Shown: positions 1 to 8,115, counted from the stretch's first letter. The stretch: DNA of 64,000 nucleotides from Glycomyces amatae (GCF_020991375.1 NZ_JAJLQZ010000021.1:1-64000); one strand, 5' to 3'. Program-made: numbers and translations. The notes: generated from the letters alone by a model not told the origin.

Positions 1-50
1 TCCCGTAGGCGGGCTTCCCGGCGTGCGCGGCCGGGGGTGTTCGCCGGCCC

Positions 51-422
51 CTAGGCGAGTTTGCGGACGGTGACGGCCGTGCCGTAGGCGCAGACCTCGG
101 TGCCGAGGTCGCGGGCGTCGGAGACGTCGAAGCGCATCATCACGACGCCGTTGGCGCCCAGGCCCTTGGCCTGTTCGACCATGCGGGTGAGGGCCTCTTC
201 GCGGGAGGCGGCGAGGGCCTTGGTGAGGCCCTTGAGCTCGCCGCCGAGGATCGATTTGAAGCCCGCGCCGATGTCGGAGGCCAGGTTCCGCGAGCGCACG
301 GTCAGACCGAAGACCTCGCCGTGGGTGTCGAGCACCTCGTATCCGGGCACGTTCTCAGTGGTGGTGACGACGAAACCCGCGGCGGTGGGGTTCGCCCCGC
401 CGAAATCTCCGACTCTGTCCAT
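51..422 (-). CDS. YbjQ/UPF0145 family protein
   Basis: A 123-residue soluble protein of the YbjQ (UPF0145) family, whose biochemical role is not established; members form small oligomeric rings. The start region TTTENVPGYEV, the central AKGLGANGVVMMRFD and the terminal EVCAYGTAV are the usual landmarks. The frame is open up to 512, but the ATG at 422 is preferred because the family begins near there and a TACCGT box lies 7 bases upstream, suggesting a leaderless transcript. It is transcribed away from the dapD terminator and stands alone. The family call is secure; the function is unknown. Confidence 0.85.
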   Translation of the reverse strand: MDRVGDFGGANPTAAGFVVTTTENVPGYEVLDTHGEVFGLTVRSRNLASDIGAGFKSILGGELKGLTKALAASREEALTRMVEQAKGLGANGVVMMRFDVSDARDLGTEVCAYGTAVTVRKLA

Positions 423-429
423 GCCGACC

Positions 430-435
430 ACGGTA
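430..435 (-). promoter_or_regulatory. -10 box of leaderless ybjQ-like gene
   Basis: TACCGT on the minus strand, followed by 7 bases and then the ATG at 422. This spacing would put the transcription start on the start codon. No Shine-Dalgarno is visible. Inferred from motif and spacing only. Confidence 0.45.
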
Positions 436-517
436 TTCGGGGCCGGGGGCCCGCGCATGGGCCTTCGGAACGGTGTTTCGGGCCGCGCATGGCACTGAAG
501 TACTACGACCAAAGGAG

Positions 518-548
518 GGAAGGGCCCCGGCGGCGCCGGGGCCCTTCC
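518..548 (-). terminator. Terminator downstream of dapD
   Basis: A perfect 14-bp stem (518-531 with 535-548) and a 3-base loop, GC-rich, lying just after the dapD stop on the minus strand. No long U tract follows, as is common in actinobacteria. Confidence 0.75.
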
Positions 549-581
549 TCACGATCCGATGGGACGCCTCCCGCGCGGCCC

Positions 582-1511
582 CTACTGGGAGCTGTGGAGG
601 GCGGCGTTCAGCTCGCCCCACGTGCCCGAGCGCGGGCGCACTTCGAGGACGCCGGTCTGCGTGTTGGTCCAGAACTGGAGGTCGTCCTTGCCCGAGAGGG
701 TGGCGGCCTTGACGACCGAGCCGTCCGGCAGCGTCACCTTCGAGCCCGCGGTCACGTAGCAGCCGGCGGCCACGACGCAGTTGTCGCCCAAGGAGATCCC
801 CAGCCCCGAGTTGGCGCCCAGGAGGCACCGCTCGCCGATGGAGATGACCTCTTTGCCGCCGCCCGAGAGCGTCCCCATGATCGAGGAGCCGCCGCCGATG
901 TCCGAGCCGTCGCCGACCAGGACCCCGGCCGAGATGCGGCCCTCGACCATCGAGTTGCCGAGCGTCCCGGCGTTGAAGTTCACGAAGCCCTCGTGCATGA
1001 CCGTGGTGCCCTGGGCGAGGTGCGCGCCCAGGCGCACCCGCGAGGCGTCGGCGATGCGGACCCCGGCGGGGGTCACGTAGTCGGCCATCGGCGGGAACTT
1101 GTCGAGGGACTTGACCTCGAGGGTGTGGCCCTCGGAGCGCAGGCGCAGGCGCGCGGCGTTGACGGCGTCGGCCGGGATCGGGCCGAAGTCGGTCCAGGCG
1201 TTGTTCGGCAGGAGCCCGAAGATGCCCTCGAGGTTGATCGAGTGCGGGATGACGAAGCGGTGGGAGAGCAGGTGCAGGCGCAGGTAGACGTCGGCGGTGT
1301 CGACGGGCGCGTCGGCGAGGGACTTGACCGTGACGGCGAGGCCCTTGGAGGCCGTCCCGGCCGGGTTCACCCGGTCGATCGCGGGGGCGGCCACACCGGT
1401 GGGCGCCTCGCCGAGGCCGAGGCGGGTGAACCACACGTCGAGGACCGTGCCGTCGGCGGCGTGCGTGGCGACGCCGACCCCCCAGGCTGCGTCAGTCAGG
1501 AATTCACTCAT
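582..1511 (-). CDS. dapD: 2,3,4,5-tetrahydropyridine-2,6-dicarboxylate N-succinyltransferase
   Basis: DapD transfers succinyl from succinyl-CoA to tetrahydrodipicolinate in the lysine/meso-diaminopimelate pathway (cytoplasm). The 309 residues match the actinobacterial form: an N-terminal domain, then a left-handed beta-helix with hexapeptide turns (about residues 145-270: [39 protein letters not shown]). The ATG at 1511 is preceded by TAGGCT and 6 bases with no Shine-Dalgarno, suggesting a leaderless mRNA. It diverges from dapE, the later desuccinylase of the same pathway, across 39 bp. The same head-to-head pair exists in M. tuberculosis (Rv1201c/Rv1202). Confidence 0.96.
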   Translation of the reverse strand: MSEFLTDAAWGVGVATHAADGTVLDVWFTRLGLGEAPTGVAAPAIDRVNPAGTASKGLAVTVKSLADAPVDTADVYLRLHLLSHRFVIPHSINLEGIFGLLPNNAWTDFGPIPADAVNAARLRLRSEGHTLEVKSLDKFPPMADYVTPAGVRIADASRVRLGAHLAQGTTVMHEGFVNFNAGTLGNSMVEGRISAGVLVGDGSDIGGGSSIMGTLSGGGKEVISIGERCLLGANSGLGISLGDNCVVAAGCYVTAGSKVTLPDGSVVKAATLSGKDDLQFWTNTQTGVLEVRPRSGTWGELNAALHSSQ

Positions 1512-1517
1512 CCACAG

Positions 1518-1542
1518 AGCCTAGCGAGGGGGCGGGTATCGT
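1518..1542. promoter_or_regulatory. Overlapping divergent promoters of dapD and dapE
   Basis: Two -10-like boxes face apart: TAGGCT on the minus strand at 1518-1523, 6 bases before the dapD ATG, and TATCGT on the plus strand at 1537-1542, 8 bases before the dapE GTG. Each -35 region must overlap the opposite promoter. Motif-based inference. Confidence 0.5.
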
Positions 1543-1550
1543 CTGCGGAT

Positions 1551-2621
1551 GTGACAGTTTTGAGTGAGGCAGTCCTCGCCGACCCGGTCGCGCTGACCAG
1601 GGCCCTGTGCGACGTCCCGTCGGTCTCCGGGGACGAGGCCGCGATCTGCGACGAGGTCGAGGCGGCCCTCAAGGGCCTGGGGCACTTGACGACCGAGCGC
1701 GTCGGCAACACGCTCGTGGCCCGCACGGGCCTGGGCCGGGGACGGCGCGTCATGCTCGCCGGGCACCTCGACACCGTCCCGGTCAACGACAACTTCCCGA
1801 CCCGCCTCGACGGCGACGTCCTGTGGGGCCTGGGCACCTCGGACATGAAGTCGGGCACGGCGCTGGCGCTGTGGATCGCCGCGACGGTGAAGGACCCGAA
1901 GTTCGACCTGAGCTTCGCGTTCTACGACTGCGAGGAGATCGAGGCCGAGCGCAACGGGCTCAACCGGTTGTCGAAGTCGCGCCCGGACCTGCTGGAGTCG
2001 GACTTCGCGATCCTCCTGGAGCCGACGTACGGCCTGGTCGAGGCCGGGTGCCAGGGCACGATGCGGGTGCGCGTGACGACCCGCGGGAAGCGGGCCCACT
2101 CGGCGCGGTCCTGGAAGGGCGAGAACGCGATCCACAAGGCCGCGGCGGTCCTGGAGCGGCTCGGGTCGTACGAGGCGCGGGAGGTCGAGGTCGACGGCTG
2201 CGCGTACCGGGAGGGCCTGAACGCGGTGTTCGTCGGCGGCGGGGTCGCCGGGAACGTCATCCCCGACGAGGCCTGGGTCGACGTGAACTTCCGGTTCGCG
2301 CCCGACCGCGACGAGGCCGCCGCCGAGGCGCACCTGCGAGAGGTGTTCGCGGGCTTCGAGGTCGCGGTGACCGACTCGGCGCCGTCGTGCCGTCCGGGCC
2401 TGGACCGGCCGGAGGCCGCCGAGTTCGTCGCGGCCGCCGGGGGCGGGTTCCGGGCCAAGCTCGGCTGGACCGATGTGGCGCGCTTCGCGACGCTGGGCAT
2501 CCCGGCGGTGAACTTCGGGCCGGGCGACCCGAACCTCGCCCACAAGCAGGACGAGCGCGTGGAGATTCCGCGCATCCGGTCCTGCGCCGAGGCACTTCGA
2601 GCCTATGTGGAGGCACCATGA
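1551..2621 (+). CDS. dapE: Succinyl-diaminopimelate desuccinylase
   Basis: DapE hydrolyses N-succinyl-LL-diaminopimelate to LL-diaminopimelate and succinate. This 356-residue M20-family metallohydrolase shows the metal ligands in GHLDTVP, WGLGTSDMKSG (bridging Asp) and DCEEIE (catalytic Glu/ligand pair), a lid domain with RGKRAHSARSW, and a late His in NLAHKQDE. GTG at 1551 is chosen because the homologous protein starts there and no Shine-Dalgarno precedes it; a TTG at 1560 is the alternative. The stop overlaps the next gene's ATG by 4 bases (ATGA), implying translational coupling with the LOG protein. Confidence 0.95.
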   Translation: MTVLSEAVLADPVALTRALCDVPSVSGDEAAICDEVEAALKGLGHLTTERVGNTLVARTGLGRGRRVMLAGHLDTVPVNDNFPTRLDGDVLWGLGTSDMKSGTALALWIAATVKDPKFDLSFAFYDCEEIEAERNGLNRLSKSRPDLLESDFAILLEPTYGLVEAGCQGTMRVRVTTRGKRAHSARSWKGENAIHKAAAVLERLGSYEAREVEVDGCAYREGLNAVFVGGGVAGNVIPDEAWVDVNFRFAPDRDEAAAEAHLREVFAGFEVAVTDSAPSCRPGLDRPEAAEFVAAAGGGFRAKLGWTDVARFATLGIPAVNFGPGDPNLAHKQDERVEIPRIRSCAEALRAYVEAP

Positions 2622-3334
2622 CCGAGCGACGCGTCCTCTCGGGCGACCGGCGCATCACCGCCGACCAGCACCTGCTGGACATCGCCCACGAGGAGGAGTG
2701 GAAGCAGCGGGCCGCCTGGCGGATCATGAAGTTCCAGGCCGAGTTCGTCGAGGGCTTCGACGCGATGGAGGAGGCGGACCTGGGCGACGCCATCGGCGTC
2801 TACGGGTCGGCCCGCACGCCGGTCGACTCCGAGGAGTACAAGCTCGGCGTCGAGCTGGGCCGCAAGCTCGGGGAGGCCGGGTTCTCGATCATCACCGGCG
2901 GCGGGCCCGGCACGATGGAGGCCGCCAACCGCGGCGCCGTCGAGGCGGGCGTCAAGTCGGTCGGGCTCGGCATCGAGCTGCCGTTCGAGCAGGGCATCAA
3001 CGAGTTCGTGCACGTCGAGCTCGACTTCAAGTACTTCTTCGTCCGCAAGGTCATGTTCCTGAAGTACTCGTGCGGGTTCTGCGCGCTGCCGGGCGGCTTC
3101 GGGACCATGGACGAGCTGTTCGAGTCGCTCACGCTGGTGCAGACGGGGAAGGTCGGCAAGTTCCCGATCGCGCTGATCGGCACCGGCTACTGGGGCGGCC
3201 TGGCCGACTGGCTGCGCAACTCCATGCTGGCCGAGGGCAAGATCAGCCCGAAGGACGTGGACCTGCTCATGGTCACCGACGACCTCGACGAGGCCGTCGA
3301 CCACATGAGGCGGGCCGGCGGCCCCGACGAGTGA
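2618..3334 (+). CDS. LOG-family (TIGR00730) Rossmann-fold nucleotide phosphoribohydrolase
   Basis: A 238-residue member of the lysine-decarboxylase-like/LOG family. Characterised relatives, including the M. tuberculosis relative next to dapE, release free base from nucleoside or cytokinin 5'-monophosphates. The diagnostic motifs GGGPGTMEA (about 93-101) and PGGFGTMDE (about 160-168) are both intact. The 55-residue N-terminal extension is typical of the actinobacterial long form. It starts inside the dapE stop (4-bp overlap), so it is the second gene of a dapE operon. The physiological substrate is not known from sequence; 'lysine decarboxylase' annotations of such genes are wrong. Confidence 0.9.
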   Translation: MTERRVLSGDRRITADQHLLDIAHEEEWKQRAAWRIMKFQAEFVEGFDAMEEADLGDAIGVYGSARTPVDSEEYKLGVELGRKLGEAGFSIITGGGPGTMEAANRGAVEAGVKSVGLGIELPFEQGINEFVHVELDFKYFFVRKVMFLKYSCGFCALPGGFGTMDELFESLTLVQTGKVGKFPIALIGTGYWGGLADWLRNSMLAEGKISPKDVDLLMVTDDLDEAVDHMRRAGGPDE

Positions 3335-3373
3335 CCGCCTGCCGCGCTGCCGCCGCAGGCGGTCCCGTCCGGG

Positions 3374-3784
3374 TCAACGGAACGGGTTCTCGATGACGAG
3401 GCCGTCGTAGGAGGCGCCGTCGGCGAGGTCCTCGGTGAGGACCTTCACGCATCCGGACTGACGCGCCGCTTCCACGACGAGCGAGACCCGGTGCGACAGC
3501 TGCCAGCGCTGCCCGGCCCGGAGCGCCAACTGGACCAGCTGCGCATCGACCGGCACGCATTGAAGCCGGGCCAGCTTGCGGACCATGTGCCCGGCGGCCT
3601 CGGCGTCGACGGCGGGCTTGAGCTTGCGTGTGACCGTCACATAGAACTCGTTGAGCACTTGTGCCGAGATGACGACGTTCTCCGCCTGCGCGAGCAGGGC
3701 CCGTGCGGCCTTCTTCTTCTCGGGGTCGGCGTCGTCGACGGCGTAGACCAGGACGTTCGTATCGAGGAAGGCTCTACCGGTCAT
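3374..3784 (-). CDS. PIN-domain toxin, VapC-like, with an altered active site
   Basis: 136 residues of PIN fold, the ribonuclease type of VapC toxins. Acidic residues Asp8 (FLDTNVLVY), Glu46 (VLNEFYV) and Asp119 (LTEDL) are present, but the third conserved Asp of the family (in 'yWDAlI') is replaced: the equivalent stretch SHRVSLVVEAA has Ser101. The enzyme may be weak or inactive. It overlaps the antitoxin gene by 11 bases and is downstream of it, the usual VapBC order. The pair is inserted between LOG and folP, which are neighbours in relatives, so it is probably a later arrival. Confidence 0.85.
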   Translation of the reverse strand: MTGRAFLDTNVLVYAVDDADPEKKKAARALLAQAENVVISAQVLNEFYVTVTRKLKPAVDAEAAGHMVRKLARLQCVPVDAQLVQLALRAGQRWQLSHRVSLVVEAARQSGCVKVLTEDLADGASYDGLVIENPFR

Positions 3785-4007
3785 AGAGGTCCTCGCGGGT
3801 CCAGCCGCGGCCGTCAGGCCCGCTCGACGCCGAGACGCCCTCGGTGAGATCGAGGAAATCGGCCAGCGCCCGCTTCGTGGGGCTTTCTCCAGCGAACCCT
3901 TCGAGGTACTCGCGCACTACGGCGTTGACAGTGGTATCGAGCTCCAGGGCACGCATGCGCGCGCGTCGGAGCAGCTCGTCGTCGATGCTGAGCGTCAGGT
4001 TCGACAT
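3774..4007 (-). CDS. Ribbon-helix-helix antitoxin, VapB-like
   Basis: A 77-residue antitoxin partner of the downstream PIN protein. The N-terminal half (LTLSIDDELLRRARMRALE, then TTVNAVVREYLEGF) looks like a ribbon-helix-helix DNA-binding unit; the C-terminal half would wrap the toxin. ATG at 4007 is chosen over an in-frame start at 4052 because it begins the RHH domain and leaves the operator palindrome at 4021-4045 intact; GGAGGC lies 5 bases before it. The gene overlaps the toxin start by 11 bases. Confidence 0.82.
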   Translation of the reverse strand: MSNLTLSIDDELLRRARMRALELDTTVNAVVREYLEGFAGESPTKRALADFLDLTEGVSASSGPDGRGWTREDLYDR

Positions 4008-4020
4008 GATGCCTCCATCC

Positions 4021-4045
4021 GTGTTACACATAAACAGTGTAACAC
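4021..4045. promoter_or_regulatory. Operator of the vapBC-like pair
   Basis: A perfect 9+9 inverted repeat GTGTTACAC-N7-GTGTAACAC, 14 bases upstream of the antitoxin ATG. It is AT-richer than its surroundings. It is the expected size and place for RHH antitoxin autoregulation. Confidence 0.75.
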
Positions 4046-4056
4046 GGGTCAAGAAT

Positions 4057-4920
4057 TCAGAGGCTGCGGCGGGGGGCCTTCGGGGGCTTGTCGCCCTTGA
4101 TGGCGGCGACCATGTCGAGGACCTCGCGGGTGGCGGCGACGTCGTGGGCGCGGAAGACGCGGGCGCCGTTCCAGGCCGAGACCGCGGTCGCCGCGAGGGT
4201 GCCGTTGAGGCGACGGTCGACCGGCAGGTCCAGGGTCTCGCCGACGAAGTCCTTGCGGGACAGGGCGACCAGCACGGGCCAGCCGGTGCCGCCGAGTTCG
4301 TCGAGGCGGCGGGTCAGGTCGAGCGAGTGGTAGGTGGTCTTGCCGAAGTCGTGGGTCGGGTCGATGAGGATCCCGTCGGCGCGGACGCCCGCGGCCACGG
4401 CCGCCTCGGCGCGCCCGACGAGCTCGGCCCGGACCTCGGCCACGACGTCGCCGTAGACGGCCTTCGCGGCGACGGTGCGCGGCTCGAGCCCGCCGGTGTG
4501 GGAGACGACGAGGCCCGCGCCGGTGTCGGCGGCGACCTCGATCACCGCCGGGTCCCACCCGGCCCAGGTGTCGTTGATGAGCTCGGCCCCGGCGGCGACG
4601 GCCTCGCGGGCGACCTCGCCGCGCCAGGTGTCGACGGAGACGACGAGGTCGGGGTGCTTGTCGTGGACGGCGGCGATGAACGGCACGACCCGCTCGATCT
4701 CCTCCGCGACGGTGACCTCGGGCCCGTCGCCGGCCTTGACGCCGCCGACGTCGACGATGTCGGCGCCGCTCGCCACCGCGTTGTCGACGGCGGCCACGGC
4801 CGCTTCGAACGCGAACGTGGCCCCCGAGTCGAAGAATGAGTCGGGCGTGCGGTTGACGATCGCCATCACCGCGTAGTCGCCGTCATCGAACACCCGTCGG
4901 CCAAGTCTCAACGCTCGCAT
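4057..4920 (-). CDS. folP: Dihydropteroate synthase-like protein, FolP2 type
   Basis: 287 residues of the DHPS TIM-barrel fold. Canonical DHPS joins p-aminobenzoate to the pterin diphosphate in folate synthesis. The pterin-binding signature reads MAIVNRTPDSFFDSG, with Arg instead of the usual Val/hydrophobic residue, and the other landmarks are VDVGGVKAGDG, INDTWAG, ILIDPTHDFGKTTYH and VALSRKDFVGE. This pattern is that of actinobacterial FolP2 (Rv1207 type), and mycobacterial FolP2 has been reported to lack DHPS activity. Position after dapD-dapE-LOG supports orthology to FolP2. The ATG at 4920 has GGAG close upstream. The usual neighbour gpgS is absent. Substrate uncertain. Confidence 0.88.
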   Translation of the reverse strand: MRALRLGRRVFDDGDYAVMAIVNRTPDSFFDSGATFAFEAAVAAVDNAVASGADIVDVGGVKAGDGPEVTVAEEIERVVPFIAAVHDKHPDLVVSVDTWRGEVAREAVAAGAELINDTWAGWDPAVIEVAADTGAGLVVSHTGGLEPRTVAAKAVYGDVVAEVRAELVGRAEAAVAAGVRADGILIDPTHDFGKTTYHSLDLTRRLDELGGTGWPVLVALSRKDFVGETLDLPVDRRLNGTLAATAVSAWNGARVFRAHDVAATREVLDMVAAIKGDKPPKAPRRSL

Positions 4921-5012
4921 TGCTCCATGGTCGGCCACCCGCGGCCGAAATTGCAAACCGGCGCGGCGGCGCGGTCGGGCTCGGGTCGCGGGCGGCGCCG
5001 GCGCCGCCCGCC

Positions 5013-6230
5013 TCAGCGGGCGGCGCGGTCCCGGCGGTACCGGGCCAGATGGCGGGAGCGCCGGTAGCGGTCGACGAGGAGGGCGACGGCGGGCGGGCGG
5101 GGAGGCGTGTCCCTGCCGCCTCCGATCGACTGGAGCCGCCCGGTGATCGCGGCCTGGACGGCGGCCGCCCGTACCGGCTTGGACCGGATGAGCGAGCACG
5201 GGGGCTCGACCGGGGCGTCCTCGCCCGCGAGCCACCGGAGCGGGACGTCGGGCCGCTGCGCCAGGGCGGTCGCGACGCCGGCGAGCGCGAATCCGCGCTC
5301 GACGACGCGTTCGGCGATCTCGCGGCGGCGGATGCCCCCGGTGAGCATGAGCGGTGCGGCCGTCTCGTCGACCAGGCGGCCGGCGAGGTCGATGAGGTAG
5401 GCCTCGCGCGCGAGCGTGCGCTCGTCGGCCGGGCGCAGCGGCCTGGTCAGCGACTCGATGTTGCCGCCGGAGAGCTCCACGAAGTCGACGCTGCCGCTGA
5501 GCCAGTCGACGACCTGCCGCGCGTCGTCGATCGCGAAGCCGCCGCGCTGGAAGTCCGCGGAGTTGAGCTTGACCGCGACGCCGAAGCCGGGACCGGTGCG
5601 GTCGCGGACGGCTTCGACGGTCTCCAGCAGCAGGCGGGCCCGGTTGCGGAGCGGTCCGCCCCACGCGTCGTCGCGGCGGTTGGCCAGCGGCGACAGGAAC
5701 TGGGAGAGGAGGTAGCCGTGGGCGGCGTGGACCTCGACGCCGGGGAACCCGGCCTGCTGCGCGAGTCGGGCGGTCTGCGCGAACCGGTCGATGACGGTCC
5801 GCAGGTCCGCCTCCGTCATGGGCCTCGGCGCGGGGTAGAGGCGGGAGAGCCCTCCGACGTCGAGCGGCACGGCCGACGGCGCCAGGGCGGTGGCGCCGGT
5901 GTCGCGCAGGACGATGCGGCCGGGGTGGTTGATCTGCATCCAGACCGGCGTGTCGCCCGCGGCCGCCGCCCAGCGCCGGAACGGCTCGAGGTCGCTGGCC
6001 TCGTCGAGCACGACGTCGCCCGGCTGGGCGACGGCGCGGCGGTCGATCATGACGTGCCCGGTGAGGAGGAGTCCGGCGCCGCCCTCGCCCCACCGGCGGT
6101 AGAGCGCCTCGAGGCGCCCGTCGGGCTGCTGTCCGGGGCCGGCGAGCTGCTCCTCCATGGCGGCCTTGACGATGCGGTTCCGAAGTGTGGTCCCGCCGCG
6201 CAGTGCGAGCGGGCTGCCGAGCGTCGACAT
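5013..6230 (-). CDS. NADH:flavin oxidoreductase, Old Yellow Enzyme family
   Basis: 405 residues. FMN-binding TIM barrel of the OYE family: LRNRIVKAAMEE at the N-terminus, the substrate-binding pair in VEVHAAHGYLLSQFLSPLANRR, and the phosphate-binding LTGGIRRREIAE. It probably reduces activated alkenes or nitro compounds with NAD(P)H; the substrate is not evident. No Fe-S or second NAD domain follows, so it is the short form, with an extra Arg-rich C-terminal tail of about 60 residues. It lies 37 bp downstream of a MarR regulator on the same strand, with two palindromes around its promoter. Confidence 0.9.
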   Translation of the reverse strand: MSTLGSPLALRGGTTLRNRIVKAAMEEQLAGPGQQPDGRLEALYRRWGEGGAGLLLTGHVMIDRRAVAQPGDVVLDEASDLEPFRRWAAAAGDTPVWMQINHPGRIVLRDTGATALAPSAVPLDVGGLSRLYPAPRPMTEADLRTVIDRFAQTARLAQQAGFPGVEVHAAHGYLLSQFLSPLANRRDDAWGGPLRNRARLLLETVEAVRDRTGPGFGVAVKLNSADFQRGGFAIDDARQVVDWLSGSVDFVELSGGNIESLTRPLRPADERTLAREAYLIDLAGRLVDETAAPLMLTGGIRRREIAERVVERGFALAGVATALAQRPDVPLRWLAGEDAPVEPPCSLIRSKPVRAAAVQAAITGRLQSIGGGRDTPPRPPAVALLVDRYRRSRHLARYRRDRAAR

Positions 6231-6239
6231 GCAAACTCC

Positions 6240-6279
6240 TTCAAGTCTTGAACTAATTGAAAGAGTACTACAAGTCTTG
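6240..6279. promoter_or_regulatory. Twin MarR operator candidates
   Basis: TTCAAG-T-CTTGAA (6240-6252), a perfect palindrome, and a second core CAAGTCTTG at 6271-6279. Their centres are 29 bp apart. They flank the promoter region of the OYE gene, and the second lies inside the last codons of the marR-type gene. Confidence 0.65.
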
Positions 6280-6711
6280 AAGTAAATTGGCGGGGGCGGA
6301 CCCGGTCTCGGCGACCCGGGCGAGCGTCCCGGCGAGGGCGCGCAGGTCCTCGGGCGGCAGCGCGGCGAACGGGGTCGCCTCCAGCGCGGCCTCGATGACC
6401 TCGCCGCGCGCCCGCACGCCCGCCGCGGTCAGCTCGAGCACGCTCGAGCGGCCGTCCCGCGGGTCGCGCCGCCGCGCCGCGTAGCCGCGGTCCTCCAGCT
6501 GCTTCGCGATGAACGTCAGGTTGGAGGCGTTGCAGTGGAGGCGCTGCGCCACCGCCCGCATCGGCGGCGCGGGCAGGTCCGGGTCGACGGCCCACAGCGC
6601 CTGCGCGGTCTGGTAGGTGAGCCGGAGCCGGCTCAGCACCGGCTCCAACCTGGTGTTCGTGACCATCGAGATCTCGTGAACGGCGCGCACCACGCCCAGC
6701 AGATCGTCCAT
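6268..6711 (-). CDS. MarR-family transcriptional regulator
   Basis: 147 residues of winged-helix MarR type: a dimerisation helix at the N-terminus, the recognition helix region RLHCNASNLTFIAKQLEDRG, and the wing AARRRDPRDGRSSVLELTAAG. It probably senses a small aromatic or electrophilic ligand and controls the adjacent OYE gene. The ATG at 6711 is the second of closely spaced starts and fits the family length. It diverges from the M18 aminopeptidase gene with about 145 bp between them. Confidence 0.9.
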   Translation of the reverse strand: MDDLLGVVRAVHEISMVTNTRLEPVLSRLRLTYQTAQALWAVDPDLPAPPMRAVAQRLHCNASNLTFIAKQLEDRGYAARRRDPRDGRSSVLELTAAGVRARGEVIEAALEATPFAALPPEDLRALAGTLARVAETGSAPANLLQDL

Positions 6712-6855
6712 GCCCCCATTGTGAACCAGCGCGGCCGGGAGGCGGCGGCGTCGGCCGCCGCCCGCATCGCGCCGCGTCGCGGCGATGCCGCCGCTGGAGT
6801 GCGCCCAAGTACAATTCCAGACCCCCGCCCGATCCGTGCCAGTGAAGGAACGACG

Positions 6856-8115
6856 ATGCCCCGTTTCGACCGGTCCCACACCGACGACCTCGCCGCGTTC
6901 ATCGAGGCGAGCCCCACGCCCTACCACGCGTGCGCGGAGGCGGGCCGCAGGCTCGAGGCGGCCGGGTTCCGGCGGCTGGCGGAGGCCGACGAGTGGCCGA
7001 CCGGACCCGGCGGGTGCTACGCGGTCCGCGACGGCTCCCTCATCGCCTGGCGCGTCGGCGACGAGGACGTGGAGGGCTTCCGGATCTTCGGCGCGCACAC
7101 CGACACCCCGACGTTCAAGGTCAAGCCCCGGCCGGACACCGGCAGCGCGGGCTGGAAGCAGATCGCCGTCGAGGTCTACGGGGGCGTGCCGCACCAGACC
7201 TGGCTCGACCGGGACCTGTCGGTCGCGGGGCGCCTGGTCATGCGCGACGGCTCGGAGGTGCTCGTCCACGTCGACCGGCCGCTGCTGCGCGTCCCGCGCC
7301 TGGCGATCCACCTCGACCGGGGCGCCAACGAGGGCCAGAAGCTCAACGCGCAGTCGCAGCTGACGCCGATCTGGGGCCTGGGCGAGCCGCGCGAGGGCGA
7401 GTTCCTGGAGTTCATCGCCGCCGAGGCCGGGGTCGACGCGGCGGACGTGTTCGGCCACGACCTGTTCACCGTGGCGCTCGACCGGCCCGCCTACCTCGGC
7501 AAGGACGGGGAGCTGTTCGCCGCGTGGCGCCTCGACAACCTCACCAGCACCCACGCCGGGCTCGCGGCGCTCATCGCCGCCGAGGGCACCGGGGCCCGGG
7601 TCCCCGTCCTCGCCTCGTTCAACTACGAGGAGGTCGGCTCCATGACCTACTCGGCCGCGCAGGGCCCGTTCCTCGAATCGGTGCTGCACCGGCTCGTAGG
7701 CGACGACTTCGAGACGTACGCGCGCGCGATCGCCCGCTCCGCGATGATGTCCTCCGACACCGGCAACGCCGTGCACCCGAACTTCGCCGAGAAGCACGAG
7801 CCGGGCCACCGGCCGGTCCCCGGCCGCGGCCCGATGATCAAGGTCAGCGCGAACCAGCGGTACGCCAGCGGCGCCGAGGAGCAGGCCCTGTTCCGGCGCT
7901 CGGCCGACGCGGCGGGGATCCCGTGGCAGACCTACGTGAACCGCAACGACATCCCCGGCGGCACCACCATCGGCCCGATCTCGGGGACGCAGCTGGGCGT
8001 CCTCACCGTGGACGTGGGCCTGCCGATCCTGTCGATGCACTCCGCGCGCGAGCTGTGCGGCGCCGACGACCCGGCGTACCTCGCGGACCTGGCGCTGGGC
8101 CTGTTCACGCATTAG
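6856..8115 (+). CDS. M18-family aminopeptidase
   Basis: A 419-residue zinc aminopeptidase of the aspartyl aminopeptidase (PepC/ApeB-like) family, removing N-terminal, mostly acidic, residues from peptides in the cytoplasm. Metal and catalytic positions are in GAHTDTP (His81), RLDNLTS (Asp), NYEEVGS (Glu pair), SSDTGNA (Asp) and SMHSARE (His). Full family length. GGAACG serves as a weak ribosome site before ATG 6856, and TACAAT at 6810-6815 is a possible -10. The azoreductase gene follows 84 bp later on the same strand. Confidence 0.93.
   Translation: MPRFDRSHTDDLAAFIEASPTPYHACAEAGRRLEAAGFRRLAEADEWPTGPGGCYAVRDGSLIAWRVGDEDVEGFRIFGAHTDTPTFKVKPRPDTGSAGWKQIAVEVYGGVPHQTWLDRDLSVAGRLVMRDGSEVLVHVDRPLLRVPRLAIHLDRGANEGQKLNAQSQLTPIWGLGEPREGEFLEFIAAEAGVDAADVFGHDLFTVALDRPAYLGKDGELFAAWRLDNLTSTHAGLAALIAAEGTGARVPVLASFNYEEVGSMTYSAAQGPFLESVLHRLVGDDFETYARAIARSAMMSSDTGNAVHPNFAEKHEPGHRPVPGRGPMIKVSANQRYASGAEEQALFRRSADAAGIPWQTYVNRNDIPGGTTIGPISGTQLGVLTVDVGLPILSMHSARELCGADDPAYLADLALGLFTH

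Noticed and set aside
321..1550. Long plus-strand frame running into dapE from 321
   Set aside because: The part before 1551 is antisense to dapD, Arg/Gly-rich and without family similarity; it is a GC-rich frame extension.
4921..6234. In-frame upstream extension of folP on the minus strand
   Set aside because: It is a shifted frame of the OYE gene, rich in Arg/Pro; the ATG at 4920 matches the FolP start.
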